A stretch of 28,057 nucleotides of DNA from Acidimicrobiia bacterium (GTDB taxonomy: Bacteria > Actinomycetota > Acidimicrobiia > Acidimicrobiales > Ilumatobacteraceae). The position numbers were made by a program, and so were the translations under genes. Of this stretch, positions 14,499 through 22,020 are shown piece by piece. The notes under the pieces were generated by a model. It did not search any database. It was not told where the DNA came from and saw only the letters and a program-made list of their open reading frames with translations. Position 1 is the stretch's first letter. Each line of letters begins with the position of its first letter. The stretch covers positions 1-28,057 of the forward strand of contig JACCUL010000434.1 in the NCBI GenBank assembly GCA_013811855.1, given 5' to 3'.

Positions 14499-15208
14499 CC
14501 GACTACGGGCTGGTGGCGAGCGTGCTCGCGGCGTTCGTCGTGACCAGCATCATCGAGCGAGCCTGGTGGCCCTTGACGACCACCTTCGGCGACGCCGGGT
14601 TCACCGATGTCGTCCTCGGGCCGGCCGCCGTCGGACTGCTCGTCGGACGCCTGGTCACCGTCATGATCGACGATCCTGGTTCCATCGGCAGGCTGTCCGA
14701 CGTGCTCGTGATCCGGAGCGGAGTCGAGTTCTGGCCCGGCGTGCTGGCGGCTGCGATCGCGGCAGGATGGTCGGCGAAGCGCACAGGCACCCGCGTCGTC
14801 GAGCGAGTCGCTGACGTGGCGCCGCTGGCGATGATCGCGTACGGGGTCTACGAGGTCTCGTGTCTGGCGCGTGGAGGCTGTTACGGACCGTCGAGCTCCA
14901 TCGGGATCCGTCCCCGCGGGTTGAGCACCACCATGGTCCCCGTCGGACTCGGCCTCGGGTTGGTGGTCGCAACGGGCGCAGCCTTCGTGCACGCGATCTC
15001 GCGCCGGCACTGGGCACCTGGCTCGACGCTCTTGTTGGCGACGTGGATCGTGTCGACGAGCCGCAGCGTGGCGTCGTTCTGGCTGCCCAGACTCGGGTCC
15101 ACCCCAACCCGACAACATCTCACCTCGCTCGCCGTCAGCGTCACCACGACAGTGGCGCTGGTCGGATGTGGCGCCGCCCGAACACGACGGATGCGGACCG
15201 CCACATGA
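14495..15208 (+). CDS. Lgt-like membrane protein in a redox operon
   Basis: 237 residues with about seven hydrophobic segments. GPAAVGLLVGRL and YEVSCLARGGCYGPSSSIGI resemble parts of prolipoprotein diacylglyceryl transferase (Lgt), but the HGG and R-x-GN-F-N motifs of true Lgt are not evident. Cys123 and Cys129 (CLARGGC) are a potential redox pair or metal site. It overlaps both neighbours by ATGA, so translation is coupled with the thioredoxin-like protein and CcdA. Probably a paralogue adapted to thiol transfer or to a partner lipoprotein, rather than the housekeeping Lgt. Confidence is moderate for family and low for role. Confidence 0.7.
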   Translation: MTDYGLVASVLAAFVVTSIIERAWWPLTTTFGDAGFTDVVLGPAAVGLLVGRLVTVMIDDPGSIGRLSDVLVIRSGVEFWPGVLAAAIAAGWSAKRTGTRVVERVADVAPLAMIAYGVYEVSCLARGGCYGPSSSIGIRPRGLSTTMVPVGLGLGLVVATGAAFVHAISRRHWAPGSTLLLATWIVSTSRSVASFWLPRLGSTPTRQHLTSLAVSVTTTVALVGCGAARTRRMRTAT

Positions 15209-16059
15209 CCAGCATCCCGTTCGCGTTCGCGCTGACCGCGGGGATGATCTCCGTCTTCAACCCGTGCGGGTTCTCGCTCTTGCCCGCCTACATCGGACTC
15301 TTCGTGGCCGGAGACGATCAGGGCAGTCGACTCGACCGACGCATCGGGCGTGCCCTCGTCGCCGCCGCGTGCGTCACCGTCGGATTCGTCACCGTCTTCA
15401 CGATCCTCGGCCTCGCCCTCGGATCGATCGTCAGCGGGGTCCGCGAGCAGTTGCCATGGGTGGCGATCGTGATCGGCGGGATGTTGATCGTTGCCGGACT
15501 CGCCACGATCGTCGGTCGCAACCTCCGACTGGTCATCCCGATCCCCGGCAACACCCGGCGCGGTGGCCCCGCCGGAATGGTGCTGTTCGGCATGGTCTAC
15601 GCGGTGACATCGCTCGCCTGCTCCATCGGTCCCTTTCTCGCCGTGACCACGGTGGCGATGAATCGAACGGTCCTCGCAGGGGTGCTTGCGCACGCCACCT
15701 ACGCCATGGGGATGGGGCTCGTCATCCTCGCCATCTCCACCCTGGCTGCGCTCGCTCGACCGGGACCGCTGCGAATCTTGCGTCGTCTCTCCGGGTGGGC
15801 GCAGCCCATTGGGGGCGCGGTGATGGTGCTCGCCGGCGGTTACGCCATCTGGTATGGCCGCTGGGAGCTGGCCGTCTACCGAGGTGATCTCAGCGATGAC
15901 CGCGTCGTGAACGCCGGGGAGCGGCTTCGATTCGAGCTCATCCAGTTCGTCGAGCGAGTCGGGGCCGTGCGCCTCGCCGGCATGATCGTCGTCGTCATCG
16001 TCGTGCTCGCGTTGACAGCGTCGCTCTGGCGGAAAGGGCGCAACACGCTCACCGGGTGA
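15205..16059 (+). CDS. ccdA: CcdA-type cytochrome c biogenesis/thiol electron carrier
   Basis: 284 residues with six or seven helices. The paired cysteines are in FNPCGFSLLPAYIGLF (Cys21) and TSLACSIGPFLAVT (Cys139), the signature of CcdA/DsbD membrane domains, which carry electrons from cytosolic thioredoxin to outer thiol proteins. The partner is the WCAPC protein two genes upstream. A C-terminal extension (about 210-284) adds a loop and one more helix beyond the usual CcdA length. It converges with the copper chaperone gene, 22 nt away. Confidence 0.93.
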   Translation: MTSIPFAFALTAGMISVFNPCGFSLLPAYIGLFVAGDDQGSRLDRRIGRALVAAACVTVGFVTVFTILGLALGSIVSGVREQLPWVAIVIGGMLIVAGLATIVGRNLRLVIPIPGNTRRGGPAGMVLFGMVYAVTSLACSIGPFLAVTTVAMNRTVLAGVLAHATYAMGMGLVILAISTLAALARPGPLRILRRLSGWAQPIGGAVMVLAGGYAIWYGRWELAVYRGDLSDDRVVNAGERLRFELIQFVERVGAVRLAGMIVVVIVVLALTASLWRKGRNTLTG

Positions 16060-16081
16060 AGCAGCTGGGTGTACCCCGATG

Positions 16082-16291
16082 TCACGCCGTGACGGGGTAG
16101 CCGGCGTCCTCGATGGTGGCCGTGACGGTGACCTCGTCGACGACGCTCGGGTCGAACGTGACGGTGACCTGCTTGGTGTAGAGGTCGACGGCGCTCGATT
16201 CGACTCCGGCCAGCTCGGCGAGGCTCTCCTCGATGTTCAGCTGGCACGAGCGGCAGTGCACGGTGGGGACGGAGACGGTGATCGATTTCAT
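16082..16291 (-). CDS. copZ: CopZ-like copper chaperone
   Basis: 69 residues, one heavy-metal-associated domain: VPTVHCRSCQLNIEESLAEL carries the CxxC site (Cys13, Cys16), followed by GVESSAVDLYTKQVTVTFDP and IEDAGYPV. It differs from the usual M-x-C-x-x-C by having His before the first Cys. It is the last gene of the copper operon; its start overlaps the CopA-class stop (ATGA). It should deliver Cu(I) to the ATPase. Confidence 0.92.
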   Translation of the reverse strand: MKSITVSVPTVHCRSCQLNIEESLAELAGVESSAVDLYTKQVTVTFDPSVVDEVTVTATIEDAGYPVTA

Positions 16292-18573
16292 GGGGTGGTC
16301 CTCGGTGTGAAGGGCTGGTGAGACGGCGCGGCGGTGTCGAAGCGTCGGAGCCGCAGGCTGTTGGTGACGACGAAGACGCTGGAGAAGGCCATCGCCGCTC
16401 CGGCGAGCATCGGGTTGAGAAGCACGGCGGCGGCGAGCGGCAGGGCGGCGACGTTGTAGGCGAAGGCCCAGAACAGGTTGCCCTTGATCGTGGCCAGCGT
16501 GCGGCGTGACAGACGGATGGCGTCACCGGCGGCGCGCAGGTCGCCGCGCACGAGGGTCAGGTCGCTGGCTTCGATCGCGGCATCGGTGCCGGTGCCCATG
16601 GCCAGGCCGAGGTCGGCCTGGGCGAGCGCCGCGGCGTCGTTGACACCGTCGCCGATCATGGCCACGACCCTGCCGTCGGCCTGCAGGCGCCGGACGACGT
16701 CGACCTTGTCCTCCGGGAGGACTTCGGAGATCACGTCGGCGGCCTCGATGCCGACGGCACGTCCGATGGTGACGGCGGCCCGCCGGTTGTCGCCGGTCAA
16801 CAGCACCGGCCGGAGCCCGAGCTGGCGCAACTCGGCGACGGCGGCGGCGCTGGTCGGCTTCACCGTGTCGGCGACGACCAGGATCCCCCGGGCCGCTCCG
16901 TCCCAGCCGACGATGATCGCCGTCCGCCCAGCATCCTCCGCGTCGTCCTTGACGATCCGCAAGGCGTCGTCGAGATCCATCGCCCAGTCGGCGACGAAGC
17001 GCTCGCGGCCGGCGACCACGGCGTGGCCGTCGACCACGCCGGTCACGCCGAGCCCTTGCGTGTTGGCGAACCCGTCCACGGGTGCCAGTTCGATGCGTGC
17101 GGCTCGGGCGCCGTCGGCGATGGCGCGGGCGATCGGGTGCTCGGAGGCGTCCTCGAGAGACCCGGCGAGGCGCAGCAGCTCGTCACGATCCACGCCGCTT
17201 GCGGGATGCACGTCGACGAGCTCCATGCGCCCGGTCGTCACGGTGCCGGTCTTGTCGAGCACGACGGTGTCGACGCGCCGTGTCGACTCGAGCACCTCGG
17301 GTCCCTTGATGATGATGCCGAGCTGGGCGCCGCGTCCGGTGCCAACCATGAGCGCCGTCGGCGTCGCCAGCCCGAGGGCGCACGGGCAGGCGATGATCAG
17401 CACCGCGACGGCCGCGGTGAACGCCGTCGCGGGGTTGTCGCCGACGCCGAGCCAGAACCCGAGCGTCCCGACCGCGAGGGCGATCACGATGGGCACGAAC
17501 ACGGCCGAGACCCGGTCGGCAAGTCGCTGCACGGGCGCCTTACCGCTCTGGGCGTCCTGCACGAGCCGGGCGATCTGGGCCAGCTTCGTGTCGCCGCCGA
17601 CCTGGGTGGCGCGCACGACCAGCCGACCACCGGCGTTGACGGTGGCACCCGTGACGGCATCCCCCGGGCCGACCTCGACGGGCACGGGTTCACCGGTGAG
17701 CAGCGAGGCGTCGATGGCCGAGGTGCCGTCGTCGACGACGCCGTCGGTGGCGATCCTCTCGCCGGGGCGCACGACAAAACGGTCGCCGACGGTCAGCTCG
17801 TCGATGGCGATGCGGTGCTCGACGCCGTCGCGCAGGACGGCGACGTCCTTGGCGCCGAGCTCGAGCAGCGCGCGAAGCGCCGCGCCCGAGCGCCGCTTGG
17901 CCCGCGCTTCGAAGTAGCGGCCGGTCAGGATCAGCGTCGTGACGCCGGCCGCCACCTCGAGGTAGAGAAGGCTCGACCCCATGTCCCGTTCGGCGGTCCA
18001 CGCGAACCCGTGCCGCATGCCGGGCTCGCCGGCGTCGCCGAGGAACAGTGCGTACAGCGACCAGCCGAACGCCGCCAACACCCCGACGGAGATCAACGTG
18101 TCCATCGTCGCGGTGGCATGGCGCAGGTTCGTCCACGCCGCCCGGTGGAACGGCCAGGCGCCCCAGGTGACGACCGGGGCCGCGAGGGTCAACGACAGCC
18201 ACTGCCAGGAGTCGAACTGCAACGACGGAACCATGGCCAGCAGCACGACCGGCAACGACAGCAGCGCCGACGCGACGAGCCGCTGGCGCAACGGCCGTGT
18301 CTCATCGTCTCGTTCCGCCTCGGTGTCGGCGGGGGCCGCCGTGGCGGCAGTCCGAGCGGTGTAGCCGGCCGACTCGACCTGGGCGATGACGTCGTCGGTG
18401 GTGACCCCGACCGGCAGCTGGACCTTGGCCTGCTCGGTGGCGTAATTCACCGACGCCGTGACGCCGTCGAGCTTGTTCAGCCGCTTCTCGATGCGCGCCG
18501 CGCAGGACGCACAGGTCATGCCGCCGATGACGAGATCGACCTCGTCGAGCGGTCCGACACGGGTGTCAGTCAT
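16288..18573 (-). CDS. copA: Copper-exporting P-type ATPase, CopA class
   Basis: 761 residues from the ATG at 18573. One N-terminal metal domain (GGMTCASCAARIE, Cys21-xx-Cys24), eight helices, TGEP (293-296), the CPC motif in ACPCALGLATP (396-398), DKTGT (440-444), SEHP (His479-Pro480), GDGVND (641-646) and the last-helix MAFSS (728-732) with YN in helix 7. CPC, YN and MxxSS define Cu(I)-exporting P1B-1 ATPases. A frame open upstream to 18768 lies within the preceding gene and is not the start. The start overlaps the HVHP protein stop by 8 nt. Confidence 0.95.
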   Translation of the reverse strand: MTDTRVGPLDEVDLVIGGMTCASCAARIEKRLNKLDGVTASVNYATEQAKVQLPVGVTTDDVIAQVESAGYTARTAATAAPADTEAERDDETRPLRQRLVASALLSLPVVLLAMVPSLQFDSWQWLSLTLAAPVVTWGAWPFHRAAWTNLRHATATMDTLISVGVLAAFGWSLYALFLGDAGEPGMRHGFAWTAERDMGSSLLYLEVAAGVTTLILTGRYFEARAKRRSGAALRALLELGAKDVAVLRDGVEHRIAIDELTVGDRFVVRPGERIATDGVVDDGTSAIDASLLTGEPVPVEVGPGDAVTGATVNAGGRLVVRATQVGGDTKLAQIARLVQDAQSGKAPVQRLADRVSAVFVPIVIALAVGTLGFWLGVGDNPATAFTAAVAVLIIACPCALGLATPTALMVGTGRGAQLGIIIKGPEVLESTRRVDTVVLDKTGTVTTGRMELVDVHPASGVDRDELLRLAGSLEDASEHPIARAIADGARAARIELAPVDGFANTQGLGVTGVVDGHAVVAGRERFVADWAMDLDDALRIVKDDAEDAGRTAIIVGWDGAARGILVVADTVKPTSAAAVAELRQLGLRPVLLTGDNRRAAVTIGRAVGIEAADVISEVLPEDKVDVVRRLQADGRVVAMIGDGVNDAAALAQADLGLAMGTGTDAAIEASDLTLVRGDLRAAGDAIRLSRRTLATIKGNLFWAFAYNVAALPLAAAVLLNPMLAGAAMAFSSVFVVTNSLRLRRFDTAAPSHQPFTPRTTP

Positions 18574-19567
18574 CGCTGCTCGTTCCGTCGTGATGGGGTG
18601 CGTCGGAGCCGCCGGGCGACGTCGTGTAGTCGTCGCTGGGAGCGACCTCGGGATCGCCCGACGCGGCGACGACCGTGGTCGCCGCCGTACGCACCGTGCC
18701 GTCGTGCGAGAAGTCGAAGAACAGCCGGTACGTGCCCGTCGACGGGACCTCGACCGCGAAGCGGACATCCGGACCGCCAGGCCCGGTCGACTCGTCGAGC
18801 GGGTGGACGTGCAGATAGGCGAGATCGCCGCTACGGATCGCCACCAGGTGGCCGAGCGCGCCCAGGTACGGCTCGAGATCGGCGACCGCAGAGCCGTCGC
18901 GTTCGACGGTGAGCGTCAACTCGGACTCGCGGCCGGCCACCACGTCACCCCCGAACGTCACCTCGTAGTCGTCGACCGTGGCGACTGACGACACTGCGGG
19001 CAGCCCGGCCGGCTCGTACTCGCCAGGCACGGCCAGGTCGGCACCGAGCGTCAACCGCGCTCCGCCGACCGGGGTGAAGTCGGCGAACACCCGGTACGAG
19101 CCAGCAGTCAGAGGCGGCAGTGTCACCCGCCACATGCCGCCGTCATCCCGGGTCGGATGGACGTGGGCGTAGCCGACGAGGTCCCGACCGACGACCACGA
19201 GGTGCAGTTCCTTGTCGTGCTCGACGTCGTAGTCGGTCACGGGATCGCCGTCAGGACCGGAGATCACGAACGCCAGCGCCGACGCCGAGCCAGCGACCGG
19301 GTCGGCCGCGGTGAGCGACAGGGTGTAGCCGTCACGGCTGATCGCCAGGCCGGCGGGGAGCATCGCCGCCGCGGCGTCGTCTCCGTCGGTGGCGCCGGCA
19401 TGGGCATCGTCGGCGTGATCGGCGGCGGCCTCGTCGGATGCCGCCGGGCCGAGCGTCGCGCCGACCAAGGCACCGCCGCCCAACGCAACGCCGAGCATCA
19501 GCCCGTAGGCGCCCAGCTTGACCGCGGGTGCCGACAGCCGGCTGTCCGGTCGACCCGTCGTGCTCAT
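18566..19567 (-). CDS. Membrane-anchored protein with two HVHP repeats
   Basis: 333 residues if started at ATG 19567, in the same frame as the ATPase. Residues 18-40 form a membrane helix, then an acidic, His-containing linker (DHADDAHAGATDGDD) and two similar beta-rich halves. Each has a His 13 residues before an HVHP motif: H122 to HVHP 135-138 (DLVGYAHVHP), and H240 to HVHP 253-256 (DLAYLHVHP), each followed by a TGSYR/TGTYR-like strand. The duplicated His pattern suggests a periplasmic copper-binding protein. It has its own -10 TATAGT 6 nt before the ATG, covered by a CsoR-like palindrome. Stop overlaps the copA start by 8 nt. Function unknown. Confidence 0.75.
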   Translation of the reverse strand: MSTTGRPDSRLSAPAVKLGAYGLMLGVALGGGALVGATLGPAASDEAAADHADDAHAGATDGDDAAAAMLPAGLAISRDGYTLSLTAADPVAGSASALAFVISGPDGDPVTDYDVEHDKELHLVVVGRDLVGYAHVHPTRDDGGMWRVTLPPLTAGSYRVFADFTPVGGARLTLGADLAVPGEYEPAGLPAVSSVATVDDYEVTFGGDVVAGRESELTLTVERDGSAVADLEPYLGALGHLVAIRSGDLAYLHVHPLDESTGPGGPDVRFAVEVPSTGTYRLFFDFSHDGTVRTAATTVVAASGDPEVAPSDDYTTSPGGSDAPHHDGTSSDD

Positions 19568-21607
19568 CGGATCACTATACCTAGAGGGGGTATCAGCCGA
19601 AACGTCGTCTTCGTCAGCCGTCAGGCGCACGCGGCGCAGCAACTGCGCGTTGAGCGCGACGACGATCGTGGACAGGCTCATCAAGATGGCACCGACAGCG
19701 GGCGACAGCGTGATACCCGCCCATGCCAACACCCCAGCGGCGAGTGGAAGGGCGACGACGTTGTAGCCGGCCGCCCAGGCCAGGTTCTGGATCATCTTGC
19801 GGTAGCTCGCACGGGACAGGCGGATCACTCCGCTGACACGGCTTGGATCGCTGGAGGCGAGGACCACACCGGCCGACTCGATGGCGACGTCAGTGCCGGA
19901 ACCGATGGCCAGACCGACGTTCGCTCGGGCCAGCGCGGGGGCGTCGTTGACACCGTCGCCGACCATTGCCACCGTCAGACCACGCCTCTGCAGCTCGACA
20001 ACCGCTTGATCCTTGTCCTCAGGCAGGACCTCGGAGAACACCTCGTCGATGCCCAGATCGCGGGCCACCGCGTCCGCCACCTGTCGGGCGTCACCTGTGA
20101 TCATCGCCACCTTCACCCCGAGCTCACGAAGCTCCCGCACGGCGGAGCGAGCCTCCGGGCGCACCTCGTCCTCGAGAGCGAAGACACCGATGACCTCTTC
20201 GCCGCGGATCAGGTACAGCACCGCGGCGCCCCGATCCGTCCACTGCTCGATCGACGGCGCCAACTCCCCTGGCACGTCGAGGCTGCGCTCCCGCAGCAGG
20301 GCCGGCCCGCCGACGGCGTAGGCAGTGCCCTCGATCGTCGCCTGCACGCCGCGTCCGGTGAGGGAACGGAAGCCGTCCGCGCGAGCCACCTCGCCGCGGT
20401 CGCGGGCGGCCGTCACGATCGCCCGGGCCAGCGGGTGCTCGCTGTCGGACTCGACCCCGCCGGCGATCCGCAACACCTCTGCGTCGGTGACGCCGTTGGC
20501 GGCGGCCACCCCGGCGACCACGTGGGCGCCCCGGGTGAGCGTCCCGGTCTTGTCGAACAACACGATGTCGATGGAACGCATCTGCTCCAGGGCCAGGCGG
20601 TCCTTGACCAGGATGCCGGCCTGCGCCGAGACCGCCGTGGACAACGAGATCACCAGTGGGATGGCCAACCCGAGGGCGTGCGGGCAGGCGATGACCAACA
20701 CGGTCACCGTGCGCACGACGGCGTCGTCGACGTCACCCGCGGCCCACCACGCCAAGAACGTGATCACTCCGGACGCCGTCGCCACGTAGAACAGCAGCGC
20801 CGCGAACCGATCAGCCAGAGCTTGGGCCCGGCTGTTGCTCGACTGCGCCTCGGCCACCAGCCGTTGGATGCCGGCCAGCGCCGTGTCGTCACCCACCGCG
20901 TCGACACGTACGCGGATCGACGAATCGGTCGACACCGTCCCGGCCACCACCCGTTCGCCGATCGCCCGTGCTACTGGCCGGGACTCCCCGGTGATCATCG
21001 ACTCGTCCAGTTCGGCCTCGCCGTCGACGATCACACCGTCGGCCGGCACCCGGCCACCCGAGCGCACCAACACGACGTCGCCGACTCGCAACTCGTCCAC
21101 GGCCACTGGGCGCACCTCGTCGCCGTCGACCACCTCGGCGTCATCGGGGAGCAGCTCCGCCAACGCCGCCAGCGCACCACGGGCCTGACCGATCGCCTTC
21201 ATCTCCTGCCAGTGCCCGAGCAGCATGATCGTGACCAGCGCCGCCAACTCCCACCAGAACTCGAGATCGAGCCAGTCCAGGGTCGTGGCCATCGACGCCA
21301 CGTAGGCGACCGTGATCGCCATCGAGATCAGCAGCATCATGCCTGGCTGGCGGTCGCGGACCTCGGCGACGCCGCCGGCCAGGAACGGCCAGCCGCCCCA
21401 CAAGAACACGATCGACCCGAGGACCGGCCCGAGCCAGGACATCCCGGTGAACGACAGGTTGTAGCCGAACCAATCCATCACCATGTGGCTCGTCACCACC
21501 AACGGGATCGTCAACGCCAGGCTCAGCCAGAAGCGCCGCCGGAACATCTCCGGGTCGTGCCCTTCATGCTTGTCGTGGCTGCTGTGGCTGCTGTGGCCGC
21601 CGTCCAT
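18566..21607 (-). CDS. CopB-class P-type ATPase, reading frame runs into the HVHP protein
   Basis: The open frame codes for 1013 residues from ATG 21607. Residues 1-20 are His-rich (HSSHSSHDKHEGH). The ATPase core (to about 662) has TGES (206-209), the CPH motif in ACPHALGLAIP (308-310), DKTGT (352-356), EHP (391-392), GDGVND (550-555) and MSLST (643-647). CPH and MSLST define the CopB (P1B-3) class, linked to Cu(II)/Cu(I) or silver. A normal CopB ends near LLRRVRL; here there is no stop and the frame continues through an operator into a separate-looking protein (681-1013). Start: the -10 TATAGT lies 6 nt before ATG 21607; GTG 21613 abuts the -10. Whether the long fusion is made is open. Confidence 0.85.
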   Translation of the reverse strand: MDGGHSSHSSHDKHEGHDPEMFRRRFWLSLALTIPLVVTSHMVMDWFGYNLSFTGMSWLGPVLGSIVFLWGGWPFLAGGVAEVRDRQPGMMLLISMAITVAYVASMATTLDWLDLEFWWELAALVTIMLLGHWQEMKAIGQARGALAALAELLPDDAEVVDGDEVRPVAVDELRVGDVVLVRSGGRVPADGVIVDGEAELDESMITGESRPVARAIGERVVAGTVSTDSSIRVRVDAVGDDTALAGIQRLVAEAQSSNSRAQALADRFAALLFYVATASGVITFLAWWAAGDVDDAVVRTVTVLVIACPHALGLAIPLVISLSTAVSAQAGILVKDRLALEQMRSIDIVLFDKTGTLTRGAHVVAGVAAANGVTDAEVLRIAGGVESDSEHPLARAIVTAARDRGEVARADGFRSLTGRGVQATIEGTAYAVGGPALLRERSLDVPGELAPSIEQWTDRGAAVLYLIRGEEVIGVFALEDEVRPEARSAVRELRELGVKVAMITGDARQVADAVARDLGIDEVFSEVLPEDKDQAVVELQRRGLTVAMVGDGVNDAPALARANVGLAIGSGTDVAIESAGVVLASSDPSRVSGVIRLSRASYRKMIQNLAWAAGYNVVALPLAAGVLAWAGITLSPAVGAILMSLSTIVVALNAQLLRRVRLTADEDDVSADTPSRYSDPMSTTGRPDSRLSAPAVKLGAYGLMLGVALGGGALVGATLGPAASDEAAADHADDAHAGATDGDDAAAAMLPAGLAISRDGYTLSLTAADPVAGSASALAFVISGPDGDPVTDYDVEHDKELHLVVVGRDLVGYAHVHPTRDDGGMWRVTLPPLTAGSYRVFADFTPVGGARLTLGADLAVPGEYEPAGLPAVSSVATVDDYEVTFGGDVVAGRESELTLTVERDGSAVADLEPYLGALGHLVAIRSGDLAYLHVHPLDESTGPGGPDVRFAVEVPSTGTYRLFFDFSHDGTVRTAATTVVAASGDPEVAPSDDYTTSPGGSDAPHHDGTSSDD
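19574..19593 (-). promoter_or_regulatory. Internal CsoR-like operator and promoter inside the ATPase frame
   Basis: ATACCTAGAGGGGGTAT (19577-19593, plus strand) is a CsoR-type dyad with ATACC/GGTAT ends. On the minus strand TATAGT (19579-19574) lies 6 nt before ATG 19567. A matching -35 is poor (TTTCGG, 17-nt spacer). The element is translated in frame as part of the long ATPase protein. Confidence 0.65.
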
Positions 21608-21613
21608 GGTCAC

Positions 21614-21642
21614 ACTATATACCCCATGAGGGTATATGGCAA
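21614..21642 (-). promoter_or_regulatory. CsoR operator and promoter of the copper operon
   Basis: ATATACCC (21617-21624) and GGGTATAT (21630-21637) form a perfect inverted repeat around CATGA. On the minus strand TTGCCA (21642-21637), a 17-nt spacer and TATAGT (21619-21614) form a strong promoter, with ATG 21607 six nt further on. The repeat fills the spacer, so bound CsoR would block polymerase until Cu(I) releases it. Confidence 0.8.
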
Positions 21643-21654
21643 GCCCCGTGTCCG

Positions 21655-21671
21655 ATACCCCAGTATGGTAT
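21655..21671 (+). promoter_or_regulatory. CsoR-like operator of csoR
   Basis: ATACCCCAGTATGGTAT has ATACC/GGTAT ends. It lies 24-40 nt before the csoR ATG and overlaps TATGGT/TATGCT, possible -10 boxes (21664-21674). GAGGAGGAC is the ribosome site. Autoregulation by CsoR is the expected mode. Confidence 0.65.
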
Positions 21672-21694
21672 GCTCACAAGCCGAGGAGGACCGC

Positions 21695-21985
21695 ATGACG
21701 GCACGGGGCTACACGATCAACAAGAGCGACTTCCTGAAGCGGCTGCGCCGCGTCGAGGGTCAGGTCCGCGGCCTGCAACGGATGGTGGAGGACGACGAGT
21801 ACTGCATCGACGTGCTCACGCAGGTGAGCGCGGCCACGAGGGCCCTGCAGAGCGTCGCCGTCGGTCTGCTCGACGAGCACCTCCGCCACTGCGTCGCCGG
21901 TGCCGCCGCCGCCGGCGTGGACGGCGAGGCCGACAAGCTCATCGACGAAGCCACCCGAGCGATCGACCGCCTCGTCAAGTCGTAA
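21695..21985 (+). CDS. csoR: CsoR copper-sensing repressor
   Basis: 96 residues of the all-helical CsoR/DUF156 fold: KSDFLKRLRRVEGQVRGLQRMVEDDEYCIDVLTQVSAATRALQSV. The Cu(I) ligands are Cys37, His62 and Cys66 (DEHLRHC), with the same spacing as Cys36-His61-Cys65 of Mycobacterium tuberculosis CsoR, so a copper sensor rather than an RcnR/FrmR relative. Tyr36 is also conserved. GAGGAGGAC lies 6 nt or so before the ATG. It is divergent from the ATPase operon, with two palindromes between. Confidence 0.95.
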   Translation: MTARGYTINKSDFLKRLRRVEGQVRGLQRMVEDDEYCIDVLTQVSAATRALQSVAVGLLDEHLRHCVAGAAAAGVDGEADKLIDEATRAIDRLVKS

Positions 21986-22020
21986 CGCGACCACCCCGGC
22001 GACGACTCACAACCGCACCG

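Noticed and set aside
17023..18912. 629-codon open frame on the plus strand opposite copA
   Set aside because: Antisense to a complete P-type ATPase with all motifs; the product is Arg/Gly/Asp-rich with no recognisable domain.
19157..21985. 942-codon open frame on the plus strand opposite the CopB-class ATPase
   Set aside because: It is an antisense shadow of a GC-rich gene with low-complexity composition; only its last 96 residues, the csoR gene from 21695, are real.
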